From assembly GCF_014384995.1 (NCBI RefSeq), contig NZ_JACRSY010000009.1, positions 1 through 64,000 of the forward strand: a DNA stretch of 64,000 nucleotides, in the 5' to 3' direction. Shown in pieces: positions 50,652 through 58,910 of the stretch. Position 1 is the stretch's first letter; every line of letters starts with the position of its first letter. The translations under genes were made by a program, and so were the position numbers. The stretch is from Zhenhengia yiwuensis (GTDB lineage: Bacteria; Bacillota; Clostridia; Lachnospirales; Cellulosilyticaceae). The notes below the pieces were generated by a model. That model was not told the DNA's origin and made no database searches. It saw nothing but the letters and a program-made list of their open reading frames with translations.

Positions 50652-52370
50652 ATGTTTAAGAGATTTGTAAGCTATTATAAGCCATATAAAAAGCTCTTTT
50701 TCTTAGATTTACTCGTGGCTTTTTTATTTGCAGTATGTGACCTTGTCTACCCCATGATGACAAGAGAATTACTTAACAATAGTATACCAAACAAAGAATT
50801 CCGTATGATAGGGGTCTTTGCAATAAGTCTTCTTATGATTTATGGTATTAAATATGCATGTAGCTTCTTTATGCAATACTGGGGACATGTTGTAGGGGTA
50901 CGTATGCAGGCAGATATGAGAAGAGATATTTTCACACATTTGCAGAAGTTACCTTGCACCTTCTTTGATAATACAAAGACAGGAGATGTCATGTCTCGTA
51001 TCATTAATGACTTAATGGACATTTCAGAACTTGCTCACCATGGTCCTGAGGATTTATTTATCTCAGCTGTTATGTTAGTGGGTTCCTTCATTATTTTATT
51101 AAATATTAATGTATCTTTAACCTTACTTATTTTTGCTTTTATCCCACTTACTTTCTGGTTTACATGGAAGAAGAAAGATAAAATGGGAAGAGCTTTTACA
51201 GCAAGCCGTGTAGAAACAGGGAAAGTTAATGCTATTTTAGAAAATAGTATTGCAGGTATGCGTGTTTCTAAAAGTTTCTGTAGCAAGGACACAGAGCTTG
51301 AGAAATTCCAAAAAGGAAATAATGCCTTTAAGAATGAAAGAGAAAAAGCCTATAAAGTAATGGCAGAGTACTTCTCAGGTTCTACTTTATGTATTGATAT
51401 TTTAGACTTTGTATGTATGATTGGTGGAGGGCTTTTTGCTATTAATGGCACCATTACCTTTGGTGATTTTATGGCTTATATGCTTTATATTAAAATGTTT
51501 ACACAACCTATTAAAAAACTTGTCAACTTTATGGAGCAGTACCAAAGTGGTATGACAGGTTTCAAACGTTTTACAGAGCTTATGGATGAAATAGAAGAAG
51601 CAGATAGAGCGAATGCTATTAATTTAGAAAAGGTAGATGGGGAAATTACCTTTAAAGAAGTTTCTTTCAAATATGAAGATGAATATGTTTTAGATAAAAT
51701 CAATTTAACCATTCCAAAAGGTAAGATGGTTGCACTTGTAGGCCCATCAGGTGGGGGTAAAACAACCTTCTGTAATCTTATTCCAAGATTTTATGAAATT
51801 GATGGAGGGGATATCCAAATTGATGGACGCAGCATCTATGATATTAAGTTAGAGAGCCTTCGTTCTCACATTGGTATTGTGTCCCAGGAAGTATTCCTCT
51901 TTACAGGAACCATTAAAGAAAATATCCTTTATGGGAATCCACAAGCTACAGAAGATGAGGTTATTGATGCAGCGAAGAAAGCTAATATTCACGACTTTAT
52001 TTTAAGCCTTCCAAACGGTTATGAAACTTTCATTGGAGAAAGAGGCGTAAAACTTTCGGGAGGACAGAAACAGCGTTTATCTATTGCGCGTGTATTTCTT
52101 AAAAATCCTTCTATTCTTATCCTTGATGAAGCCACATCGGCGCTGGATAATGCAACAGAGTTTATGATTAAGAAAGCTATTGATGAAGTATGTAAAGGAC
52201 GTACAACAATTGTTGTTGCTCATAGGCTTTCTACAATCCGTAATGCAGATGAGATTATTGTACTTGGAAAAGAAGGTATAAAAGAATCAGGAAGCCATGA
52301 AGAGCTCCTTGCTGAAGAAGGTATTTACAAAATGCTTTATGAGGCTCAGTTTGAAGGTTTAGTAAGTTAA
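50652..52370 (+). CDS. ABC exporter with fused membrane and ATPase domains
   Basis: A 572-residue half-transporter of the MsbA/LmrA/BmrA type. The N-terminal membrane domain has about six helices (residues about 15-300). The ATPase domain has Walker A GPSGGGKTT, the Q-loop GIVSQEVFLFTG, the signature KLSGGQKQRLSIARVFL, Walker B ILILDEATSALD and the switch VAHRLSTI. Such exporters pump drugs, lipids or peptides and act as homodimers or with a partner half. No partner gene is adjacent; a terminator follows directly. Confidence 0.9.
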   Translation: MFKRFVSYYKPYKKLFFLDLLVAFLFAVCDLVYPMMTRELLNNSIPNKEFRMIGVFAISLLMIYGIKYACSFFMQYWGHVVGVRMQADMRRDIFTHLQKLPCTFFDNTKTGDVMSRIINDLMDISELAHHGPEDLFISAVMLVGSFIILLNINVSLTLLIFAFIPLTFWFTWKKKDKMGRAFTASRVETGKVNAILENSIAGMRVSKSFCSKDTELEKFQKGNNAFKNEREKAYKVMAEYFSGSTLCIDILDFVCMIGGGLFAINGTITFGDFMAYMLYIKMFTQPIKKLVNFMEQYQSGMTGFKRFTELMDEIEEADRANAINLEKVDGEITFKEVSFKYEDEYVLDKINLTIPKGKMVALVGPSGGGKTTFCNLIPRFYEIDGGDIQIDGRSIYDIKLESLRSHIGIVSQEVFLFTGTIKENILYGNPQATEDEVIDAAKKANIHDFILSLPNGYETFIGERGVKLSGGQKQRLSIARVFLKNPSILILDEATSALDNATEFMIKKAIDEVCKGRTTIVVAHRLSTIRNADEIIVLGKEGIKESGSHEELLAEEGIYKMLYEAQFEGLVS

Positions 52371-52383
52371 TAAATAATAAAGG

Positions 52384-52420
52384 AGAAATAGCTGCATGCT
52401 AAAAACATGCAGCTATTTCT
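52384..52420 (+). terminator. Terminator of the ABC exporter gene
   Basis: AGAAATAGCTGCATG / CATGCAGCTATTTCT, with a 7-base loop, followed by ATTAAA. The T-run is weak, but the stem is perfect over 15 pairs. Confidence 0.7.
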
Positions 52421-52501
52421 ATTAAAAGAAGGGTGAACTCTACGGAGCGTTTGTTGTAGGTTTAAGATAAAAACAGTATGATAACAAAGGAGGTGAGCAG
52501 G

Positions 52502-53083
52502 ATGGATTGCACTAAAGTAGGTAAGCTCATTGCAAGTTTAAGAAAAGAAAAGCATATGACACAAAAGGCATTAGCAGAGGCTATGCATCTGAGCGATAGA
52601 ACCATTTCAAAATGGGAGAGAGGGCTTGGCTGTCCTGACGTAACACTTTTACGTAGCCTTTCTGAGCTTTTAGGTGTCAATGTAGAGCAGATTTTAGCAG
52701 GTGATTTATCACCTAATGAAAAGGATGGAGGCAATATGAAAAAAATAAAATTTTATGCATGTCCACAGTGTGGGAATGTTGTATGGAGTACAGGTGAAGC
52801 AGAACTATCTTGCTGTGGTAGAAAGCTTGCAGCCCTAGAAGTACAGAAAGCGGATGAAGGGCATGAGGTAGAGATTGAAGAAGTGGAAGATGATTATTAT
52901 ATTACAATAAATCATGAAATGACTAAAGCACACTTTATTTCATTTATAGCTTATGTAAGATATGATCGTGTACTTATTGTAAAACTTTACCCAGAACAAA
53001 ACGCAGAAGTACGTTTTCCTAAAATGAGTAAAGGTAACATTTATGCGTATTGTACACAACACGGACTTATTAAACTTAAATAA
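52502..53083 (+). CDS. HTH regulator fused to a desulfoferrodoxin-like domain
   Basis: A 193-residue protein. Residues about 5-65 are an XRE helix-turn-helix (KLIASLRKEKHMTQKALAEAMHLSDRTISKWERG). After a linker, residues about 85-193 contain a zinc-ribbon-type set ACPQCGNVV and CCGRK, then EVEIEEVEDDYYITINHEMTKAHFISF, which resembles the desulfoferrodoxin/neelaredoxin iron domain. ATG 52502 is behind AAGGAGGTGAGCAGG. The combination could sense superoxide or iron redox state. Whether the iron ligands are complete is not clear: an NHEMTKAHF segment supplies two His residues, fewer than in the full enzyme. Confidence 0.78.
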   Translation: MDCTKVGKLIASLRKEKHMTQKALAEAMHLSDRTISKWERGLGCPDVTLLRSLSELLGVNVEQILAGDLSPNEKDGGNMKKIKFYACPQCGNVVWSTGEAELSCCGRKLAALEVQKADEGHEVEIEEVEDDYYITINHEMTKAHFISFIAYVRYDRVLIVKLYPEQNAEVRFPKMSKGNIYAYCTQHGLIKLK

Positions 53084-53122
53084 AAAAGCACTAGGCAAGT
53101 AAAAGATTGCCTAGTGCTTTTT
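53083..53122. terminator. Bidirectional terminator
   Basis: AAAAAGCACTAGGCAA / TTGCCTAGTGCTTTTT with an 8-base loop sits between the HTH gene and the convergent acyltransferase gene. Confidence 0.88.
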
Positions 53123-53143
53123 GCATTATAAAAGTACTTCTTA

Positions 53144-53860
53144 TTAAGAAAGTTTAGAAGCAATAATGTTTTTAACACGTTCTGGAAGTTCGATTTGTTC
53201 TTCCTTAGTTAAGTTAGCGGTTTCAACGGGTGGGTGAATATAAACATTGACAGTAGCAGGTTTAACCTTTCCGCCTTGAGCTTCCATGAGTTTATAAGTA
53301 CCATCCATTGTTACTGGAATGATAGGTGCTTTAGATTTTGTAGCAAGTTTAAAACTTCCTGCCTTAAATTCACCAAGGGGACCGCCTTTACTACGTGTAC
53401 CTTCTGGGAAAATAACAAGAGAGTGGCCTTCCTTAATGATTTTAATACCTTCTACAATAGCCATTGCAGCTCCTTTTAAGGAAGAGCGGTCCATAAAGAC
53501 GCAGTGGATAAGACGCATCCAAGTACGTACGATAGGAAGTTTATCAATTTCAACTTTAGATACATAACCTTTTGGTTTATCAATATAGCTCATGAAAAGG
53601 GCAATATCAAAATTGCCTTGATGGTTGCTCATAAAAACAACGGCTTTATCTTTTGGAATATTTTCTAAGCCATGTACATGTACAGTTGCACCACTGTTCT
53701 TAACTTGGGCCATTGCCCATTTAGAGGTCACTTTATTAATGTATTTTTCCGCTTCCTCAGTTTGTCCTTGTTTAAGAAGAGATTTAGCTTTATAAAGTGC
53801 AGGTAAAGTAAATACTAAGCTAATAGCAAAATAACCATACCAATAAATCGTTCTAAACAT
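53144..53860 (-). CDS. plsC: 1-acyl-sn-glycerol-3-phosphate acyltransferase
   Basis: A 238-residue PlsC-type acyltransferase that makes phosphatidic acid from lysophosphatidic acid. The catalytic His and Asp are in SNHQGNFD (HX4D), and the substrate-binding motif is FPEGTRSKGG. An N-terminal hydrophobic segment anchors it to the membrane. The start is behind AGGAGG on the minus strand. It is single and converges with the HTH gene. Confidence 0.9.
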   Translation of the reverse strand: MFRTIYWYGYFAISLVFTLPALYKAKSLLKQGQTEEAEKYINKVTSKWAMAQVKNSGATVHVHGLENIPKDKAVVFMSNHQGNFDIALFMSYIDKPKGYVSKVEIDKLPIVRTWMRLIHCVFMDRSSLKGAAMAIVEGIKIIKEGHSLVIFPEGTRSKGGPLGEFKAGSFKLATKSKAPIIPVTMDGTYKLMEAQGGKVKPATVNVYIHPPVETANLTKEEQIELPERVKNIIASKLS

Positions 53861-54021
53861 ATAAAACCTCCTATTATGATTGCCTGTATAGCATTTCTTC
53901 CTATATTATAGCAAAAAACTAGGTTAGAATACAGGATTATTTGCAAAGGTATAGATGCAGAATAGTTTAAAATATTATGGTATAATAGGCTTAATTGAGA
54001 AGGTAAGAAAGGGGAAAGGAT

Positions 54022-54297
54022 ATGTTACTTATTTTAATAGGTGTGATTATAGGTTTTTATGTATTGTATCTTATACTTATGACAGTGGTGGAGCACTCAG
54101 GAATAGTAGAAGAATTACAAGAAATTAAAGTTTTGCTTAAAGAGATAAGAGATGAGATTTGCACAGAGCATGTGAATGAAGAAATAAAAGAAGAAGTGCT
54201 TAGCATGGAGCAATGCCCTGCTTGTGGTATAACTTTAGCAGAAACGGATGAGGCATGCCCAAGTTGCGGACTTAGTTTGAATAACGAAGAAGAATAG
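54022..54297 (+). CDS. Small membrane protein with a zinc ribbon
   Basis: A 91-residue protein. An N-terminal membrane helix (about 1-24, LLILIGVIIGFYVLYLILM) is followed by a charged helix and a C-terminal CPACG...CPSCG zinc ribbon (about 69-85). It stands 11 bases before two methyltransferase genes and a radical SAM gene, all on the same strand, and is likely part of that unit. The function is unknown; the ribbon may tether a partner. Confidence 0.7.
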   Translation: MLLILIGVIIGFYVLYLILMTVVEHSGIVEELQEIKVLLKEIRDEICTEHVNEEIKEEVLSMEQCPACGITLAETDEACPSCGLSLNNEEE

Positions 54298-54308
54298 AGG
54301 AGAAGTAA

Positions 54309-54896
54309 GTGGCTTATTTATTTAAATACTATGCTAGAATTTACGATAGATTTATGCGCAGGTTTAAATTAGATACAAATGAAGTACTTTTAGAAAGTCT
54401 AGGAGAGCTTAAAGGTAAGCGTATCTTAGACTTAGGTGGAGGAACTGGTACCTTGGCAGATAAGTTGCAGCACATGGGTGGGGATGTCACACTCATAGAT
54501 CCTCAGAAGGAAATGACAGCTATTGCTAAAGAGAAAAATGCCTATCTTACCATTTATAATGAAACACTCGAGGAAGTATTGCAACATAATGAAGTAGCAC
54601 CTTTTGATATAGTTGTCATACGAGATGCTTTGCATCATATAAGTAATCAGCAGGAAATTATAAGACAGGTTGCCTTATGCCTAACTGAAGAAGGAATACT
54701 TGTGATTAGTGAATTTAATATTCGTCATATAAAAGCTATGTGTATTTGGTGCTTTGAAACTTTATGCTTTGAACGGTGCCATATGTTTACAATGGAAAGT
54801 TTACTTAACTTATGTAGCCCTTATTTTAAAAATCAGGAGATTAGACCTATAAGCGCTTTTGAGATGCTTTATAAAGGAGAAAAGAAGAATGTTTAA
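54309..54896 (+). CDS. Class I SAM-dependent methyltransferase
   Basis: A 195-residue methyltransferase. The SAM loop is ILDLGGGTGTLADKL, the acidic residue at the end of strand 2 is in VTLIDPQKEM, and the post-III region is IVVIRDALHHIS. GTG 54309 is the start, behind AGGAGAAG. The length is short for the family but the core is complete. Substrate unknown. It overlaps the next gene, another methyltransferase, by 8 bases. Confidence 0.8.
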   Translation: MAYLFKYYARIYDRFMRRFKLDTNEVLLESLGELKGKRILDLGGGTGTLADKLQHMGGDVTLIDPQKEMTAIAKEKNAYLTIYNETLEEVLQHNEVAPFDIVVIRDALHHISNQQEIIRQVALCLTEEGILVISEFNIRHIKAMCIWCFETLCFERCHMFTMESLLNLCSPYFKNQEIRPISAFEMLYKGEKKNV

Positions 54897-55752
54897 GCAT
54901 ATACAATTACTGGCTAGACTTGTAGGGCTTTGTCTAACACATCAAATGGTGACAAAGGAATGTATTGGACAGGCCTATAGTGAGGTAAGTAGTACGTATG
55001 AAGATTATTTTTTAAAAACAATGCATACTTATAATGACCTTGTATTAAAAGGGTTATTAAAAGAAGAGCCTCCTTTGGATTTACGTGTGCTTGACCTAGC
55101 ATGTGGAACAGGCTATAACAGTGTGTATCTTCAAAAGTACTATGAAAAAGCTCAATTTAAACTTGTAGATATTTCAGAAGGGATGCTTGAGCAGGCCAAG
55201 AAGAAAGGGCTTAAAAATGCAACCTATACACAGCAGGATATGCTCAGTTTTTTAGATAGGGAAAAAGATGCTAGCTTTGATAGAATCATATGCTGCTGGG
55301 CAATTAAATATCAATCCCCTCAAAAGATTATCAAAGAAGTTTATAGAGTCTTAAAGCCAGGTGGTCTATTTGGTGTTATTGTGAACACAAAGGAGACCTT
55401 GCCAGAAATACGTAGCATTTATCCAAAGCTCCTTTTAAAGGAACACAAAGCCATTCAAAAGGTTATGTTAGAACTTCCTAATCCAGTCAATAAAAGAACT
55501 TTCGATAGTTGGTTTGAGAAGATGGGGTTCAACGTTTTAGAAGGTGAAGAAGGTAAACATATTTTTACATTTGAGGAGGAAAGTCTATTAATAGACTGGG
55601 TCACCCATACAGGGGCGCTAGCAGGTTTTGATACTATGATTGATTTAAAGAATAAAAGTGTGCAGAGGGAAATGTGTAAACTACTTGCTGAAAAAGGGAT
55701 TAAACAGGTAACGCATACTTTTGTATGGGGCATCTTTAAAAAGGAGGAGTAG
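54889..55752 (+). CDS. Second class I SAM-dependent methyltransferase
   Basis: A 287-residue methyltransferase starting at ATG 54889 behind AAAGGAG. The SAM loop is VLDLACGTGYNSVYLQ (about 74-89), then LVDISEGMLEQAKKKG and IICCWAIKYQSP, then VLKPGG, the classic UbiE/Coq5-like post-III motif. It overlaps the upstream methyltransferase, and the radical SAM gene follows 3 bases later. Both enzymes may act on the same compound; neither family defines the substrate. Confidence 0.82.
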   Translation: MFKHIQLLARLVGLCLTHQMVTKECIGQAYSEVSSTYEDYFLKTMHTYNDLVLKGLLKEEPPLDLRVLDLACGTGYNSVYLQKYYEKAQFKLVDISEGMLEQAKKKGLKNATYTQQDMLSFLDREKDASFDRIICCWAIKYQSPQKIIKEVYRVLKPGGLFGVIVNTKETLPEIRSIYPKLLLKEHKAIQKVMLELPNPVNKRTFDSWFEKMGFNVLEGEEGKHIFTFEEESLLIDWVTHTGALAGFDTMIDLKNKSVQREMCKLLAEKGIKQVTHTFVWGIFKKEE

Positions 55753-55755
55753 AAT

Positions 55756-56973
55756 ATGGATAGACAAGTAATAGGTAAGATTCTACCTATGTGTTTAGAT
55801 AGAATGGCGATAAAGAACTTTTACACTTTACATAGACGTTTTAAAGAAAATAAAGCATATAAACTGCGTTATCTTATAGACTGTTCATGTAATGTGATTA
55901 AGCATGAAAGAATTGTAAAGCATGACGGGTACTATATCATCAATGCGTTTTTACCTCCAGTAAATAGTAGAGCTTTTGAACAAATTGCTAGGAGTGTACC
56001 AGGAGAAGGGGCAGAGTTTTATACAAGCCATGTATCAGGTAAAAGATTAGCACCTATTTCTACTTATGTTGCAGTTACCGGAAAGTGTATGTATCATTGT
56101 TGGCATTGTAGTGCAAGTAAGATGATGCAAGAAGGAGAAGAGGACTTAGATACACGTAAGATAATCCAAATTGTAAAGAGTCTACAGGATTTAGGTGTAG
56201 GTATTATTGGATTTACAGGGGGAGAACCTCTTATAAGAAAGGACTTAGAGAAGATTATACAAGCTATAGATAATAGAAGTATGACTTTAGTCTTTTCAAA
56301 TGGCTATGGGCTAACATTAGAGCGTGCCAAGGCCTTAAAGGCAGCGGGACTCTTTGGCATTGCTATAAGTTTTGATAGCACTAAAGCTGAGGTACATGAT
56401 GTAAAGCGTGGTTATAAAGGGGCTTATGAGATTGCTTTAAAAGCTATTAGACATGCTAAAGCAGCAGGACTTTATACTATGGGGCAGGTTGTTTGTACGA
56501 AGGAGATGCTTAGAACGAAAGAGATTCATGATATAGCCAAATTCTTAAAGCAAGAAGGTATACATGAATTAAGAATAGTAGAGCCTATTCCTTGTGGACT
56601 GCTAGAAGAGGCTAAAGATGAAATGCTAACAGAAAAGGAAAAGAGAGAGCTTATTCAGCTACACATTACATTTAACGAGGACCCGTCTTATCCTAAGACT
56701 TCTGTATTTCCTTATGTAGAATCTGAAGATCAATATGGCTGTGGAGCAGGTGTACAGCATAGCTATATTGATCAAGTAGGTGATTTTAGATCTTGTGATT
56801 TTATTTATAAAAGTTACGGTAATGTTTTGGAAGAGCCTATTGGTCAAATTTGGGAGCGCATGCATAAGGCTTGTGGTGGACCTAAATGTATGTGTTGTGC
56901 TAAGTATAAGTGTAGTAACAGCCAAAGTGAAAAAATCCCTAAATACTATAGATTATTAGGTGGGAAAGCATAA
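55756..56973 (+). CDS. Radical SAM protein with an SPASM-like C-terminus
   Basis: A 405-residue protein. The radical SAM cluster is CMYHCWHC with Cys111, Cys115 and Cys118, and TGGEPLIRKDLEKI is the usual SAM-contact strand. The C-terminal part (about 320-400) has a Cys-rich set, YGCGAGVQHSYIDQVGDFRSC and CMCCAKYKC, that resembles an SPASM domain with auxiliary Fe-S ligands. An N-terminal region of about 100 residues precedes the radical core. SPASM enzymes modify peptides or carry out difficult oxidations. It closes a unit with two methyltransferases. No precursor peptide is seen nearby. Confidence 0.82.
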   Translation: MDRQVIGKILPMCLDRMAIKNFYTLHRRFKENKAYKLRYLIDCSCNVIKHERIVKHDGYYIINAFLPPVNSRAFEQIARSVPGEGAEFYTSHVSGKRLAPISTYVAVTGKCMYHCWHCSASKMMQEGEEDLDTRKIIQIVKSLQDLGVGIIGFTGGEPLIRKDLEKIIQAIDNRSMTLVFSNGYGLTLERAKALKAAGLFGIAISFDSTKAEVHDVKRGYKGAYEIALKAIRHAKAAGLYTMGQVVCTKEMLRTKEIHDIAKFLKQEGIHELRIVEPIPCGLLEEAKDEMLTEKEKRELIQLHITFNEDPSYPKTSVFPYVESEDQYGCGAGVQHSYIDQVGDFRSCDFIYKSYGNVLEEPIGQIWERMHKACGGPKCMCCAKYKCSNSQSEKIPKYYRLLGGKA

Positions 56974-57256
56974 TTGAACATAAAAATTCTAAGGAGACAC
57001 TTTTAGAGGAAAAGAGCGGTATTGAGCAAATTACAAGTGGTAAGGAAAAGTATGAAAGCTTATTTTAAGATATTGATGAATCTCAAAAGTCTATTTACAT
57101 TTAGTATTAGGGCATACATAATGACCTGGTAGGGCAGCCTTAAAGTATAAAAATATTTCTCCAAATACTATTCAAATACTTGAAAAACTGTGCTATTCCT
57201 TATATGCTTAAATAAGCATTGTAAAGCCAAGACTAACATCAAGGAGGCATACATTA

Positions 57257-58036
57257 ATGGCAAAACAAAAATGGAAAGCGGGCAATATGGTTTATCCACT
57301 GCCAGCAATTATGGTAAGCTGTGGAAGTGAAGATAAGCCTAATATTGTAACAGTTGCATGGACAGGAACTATTTGTACCAATCCACCTATGACTTATATT
57401 TCTTTAAGACCCTCTAGATATTCCTATGATCTTATTAAAGAAAGTGGCTATTTTGTAATCAACCTGACAACAAGAGCACTTGTTAAAGCTACAGATTTCT
57501 GTGGTGTAAGATCAGGAAGGGATGTAGATAAATTTAAAGAAATGAATCTTACAGCAAGTTGTGACAATGTAGCTGGTGTTCCTATGATTGAAGAAAGCCC
57601 AGTTAATATTGTTTGTAAGCTTAAAGAAATTAAACCATTAGGGTCCCATGACTTATTCATTGCAGATGTATTAGAAGTCTATGTGGATGACCAGTATATG
57701 GATGAAAAAGGTAAGTTCCATTTAAATCAGACAGATTTGATTGCTTATTCTCATGGTACCTACCTTACATTAGGAGAAGAACTTGGCACTTTTGGCTATT
57801 CGGTTAAGAAAACAAAACCAGTAAAAAGTAAACAAGAGGTGCAGCGTACTAACAAGAGTTCTATTAGTGAGAAGAGTAAAAAACAACCTAGAAGAGGAAC
57901 TGCAGCAGAGAAAAAACAATCAGAGAAAAATACTAAAAAGTTTGCTTCAAAAAAGACATCAAAAGGTAACAGTACTTTTTCAAAAAGTAAAAAGTCGGTA
58001 GTAAACAAAAAGCAAGAACCACGTAGGAAAAAATAA
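57257..58036 (+). CDS. Flavin-reductase-fold protein with a long lysine-rich tail
   Basis: A 259-residue protein. Residues 1-180 match the flavin reductase-like/FMN-binding split-barrel family (opening NMVYPLPAIMVSCG, then IVTVAWTGTICTNPPMTYISLRPSRYSYDLI and YFVINLTT). Residues about 185-259 are a low-complexity tail of Lys, Ser, Arg and Gln, with a very high positive charge that is unusual for this family and resembles histone-like or nucleic-acid-binding tails. AAGGAGG precedes the ATG. The terminator stem begins inside the last codons. The flavin function is likely; the tail could bind nucleic acid or polyphosphate. Confidence 0.8.
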   Translation: MAKQKWKAGNMVYPLPAIMVSCGSEDKPNIVTVAWTGTICTNPPMTYISLRPSRYSYDLIKESGYFVINLTTRALVKATDFCGVRSGRDVDKFKEMNLTASCDNVAGVPMIEESPVNIVCKLKEIKPLGSHDLFIADVLEVYVDDQYMDEKGKFHLNQTDLIAYSHGTYLTLGEELGTFGYSVKKTKPVKSKQEVQRTNKSSISEKSKKQPRRGTAAEKKQSEKNTKKFASKKTSKGNSTFSKSKKSVVNKKQEPRRKK

Positions 58037-58056
58037 TTCCTAGGTGGTTCTTTTTT
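58014..58056. terminator. Terminator overlapping the end of the flavoprotein gene
   Basis: AAGAACCACGTAGGAA / TTCCTAGGTGGTTCTT (one mismatch) is followed by TTTTTT. The 5' arm is coding and the loop contains the stop codon. The DUF4397 gene converges on it from the other strand. Confidence 0.8.
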
Positions 58057-58693
58057 GTATCTTTTCAATGGGTAGATAGGAAAAACCATCAATACTTAAA
58101 ACGGTTTTATATGGGAAAGTCTTAGTGCCATCACCTACTAGATAAATAGAATACAGCCTACCGGGCTTAAGCTTTTTAGAAGAGAGTGTGGTAAGTTCAT
58201 TTTCCTCACTTGTTTCTTTAATGATGAAGGTATAAGGGGCTGGTTCTTTAACAAGATAGGAAGAAGCCTGGCCATAGCGAATGTTACGAATGGGAAGTGG
58301 CTCTTCAGGAAGATTTAAAGAAATAGCACCATCAAAGCGTGCAAAATGGTTAAGACGTACAGCAAGTCTAGGTGGTTCTAAAAGCTTTTGCGGTTCTTCT
58401 AAACAGAAAATATGATAAGTTTCAGGGTCTTTATACTTACAAGCTAAGACACCTGTATAAATCTGAAAACGTTGCAAGTTTATTTTCTTTTCATAGAGCA
58501 CATCTTCCTTATAATGCTGTGTTAATTTTAAGATATGCTTTCCAGATGGAATAGGATAGTATTTAGTAAAGTCTTCATATAGGAAATAACTATACATGAG
58601 TTGATTATCTAAATAAAGGTCAAAGGCTATAGATGAAGTGAAAGCGTTAAAAAGACGTATATAACAAAGGGATGTATCCTTTTTTGTGGGCAT
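58040..58693 (-). CDS. DUF4397-domain protein
   Basis: A 217-residue protein. The first domain (about 8-110) matches DUF4397: IRLFNAFTSSIAFDLYLDNQLMYS and YYPIPSGKHILKL. A second similar half begins near VRLNHFARFDGAISLNL, so the protein carries a duplicated beta-sandwich. No signal peptide is evident. AGGAGG precedes the start. DUF4397 proteins are common in clostridial and cell-surface contexts with unknown role. The next gene on the other strand diverges, leaving 217 bases with both promoters. Confidence 0.72.
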   Translation of the reverse strand: MPTKKDTSLCYIRLFNAFTSSIAFDLYLDNQLMYSYFLYEDFTKYYPIPSGKHILKLTQHYKEDVLYEKKINLQRFQIYTGVLACKYKDPETYHIFCLEEPQKLLEPPRLAVRLNHFARFDGAISLNLPEEPLPIRNIRYGQASSYLVKEPAPYTFIIKETSEENELTTLSSKKLKPGRLYSIYLVGDGTKTFPYKTVLSIDGFSYLPIEKIQKRTT

Positions 58694-58910
58694 TTTGAAA
58701 CCTCCTCATATAAAATTGAAGCTTAATAATATATATGAAGAAGAATAGAGAGAGATAACCTTATTGAAAAGTATAACTTTTCTGTAAAATATAAAATATA
58801 ATTTATTAAATAAGTAACATAACAATATAATAGTCTACAAATTGTTTGTTTAATGTGTTAAAATAGAAACAAATCAAATAAATTAGAATTCTTATTAGGC
58901 AGGTGAATTA

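Noticed and set aside
56977..57071. Protein-like open stretch after the radical SAM gene
   Set aside because: It has no start codon in frame and ends at TAA after about 30 codons. It might be decayed coding DNA, but nothing in it can be named. It is not a RiPP precursor by length, start or Cys content.
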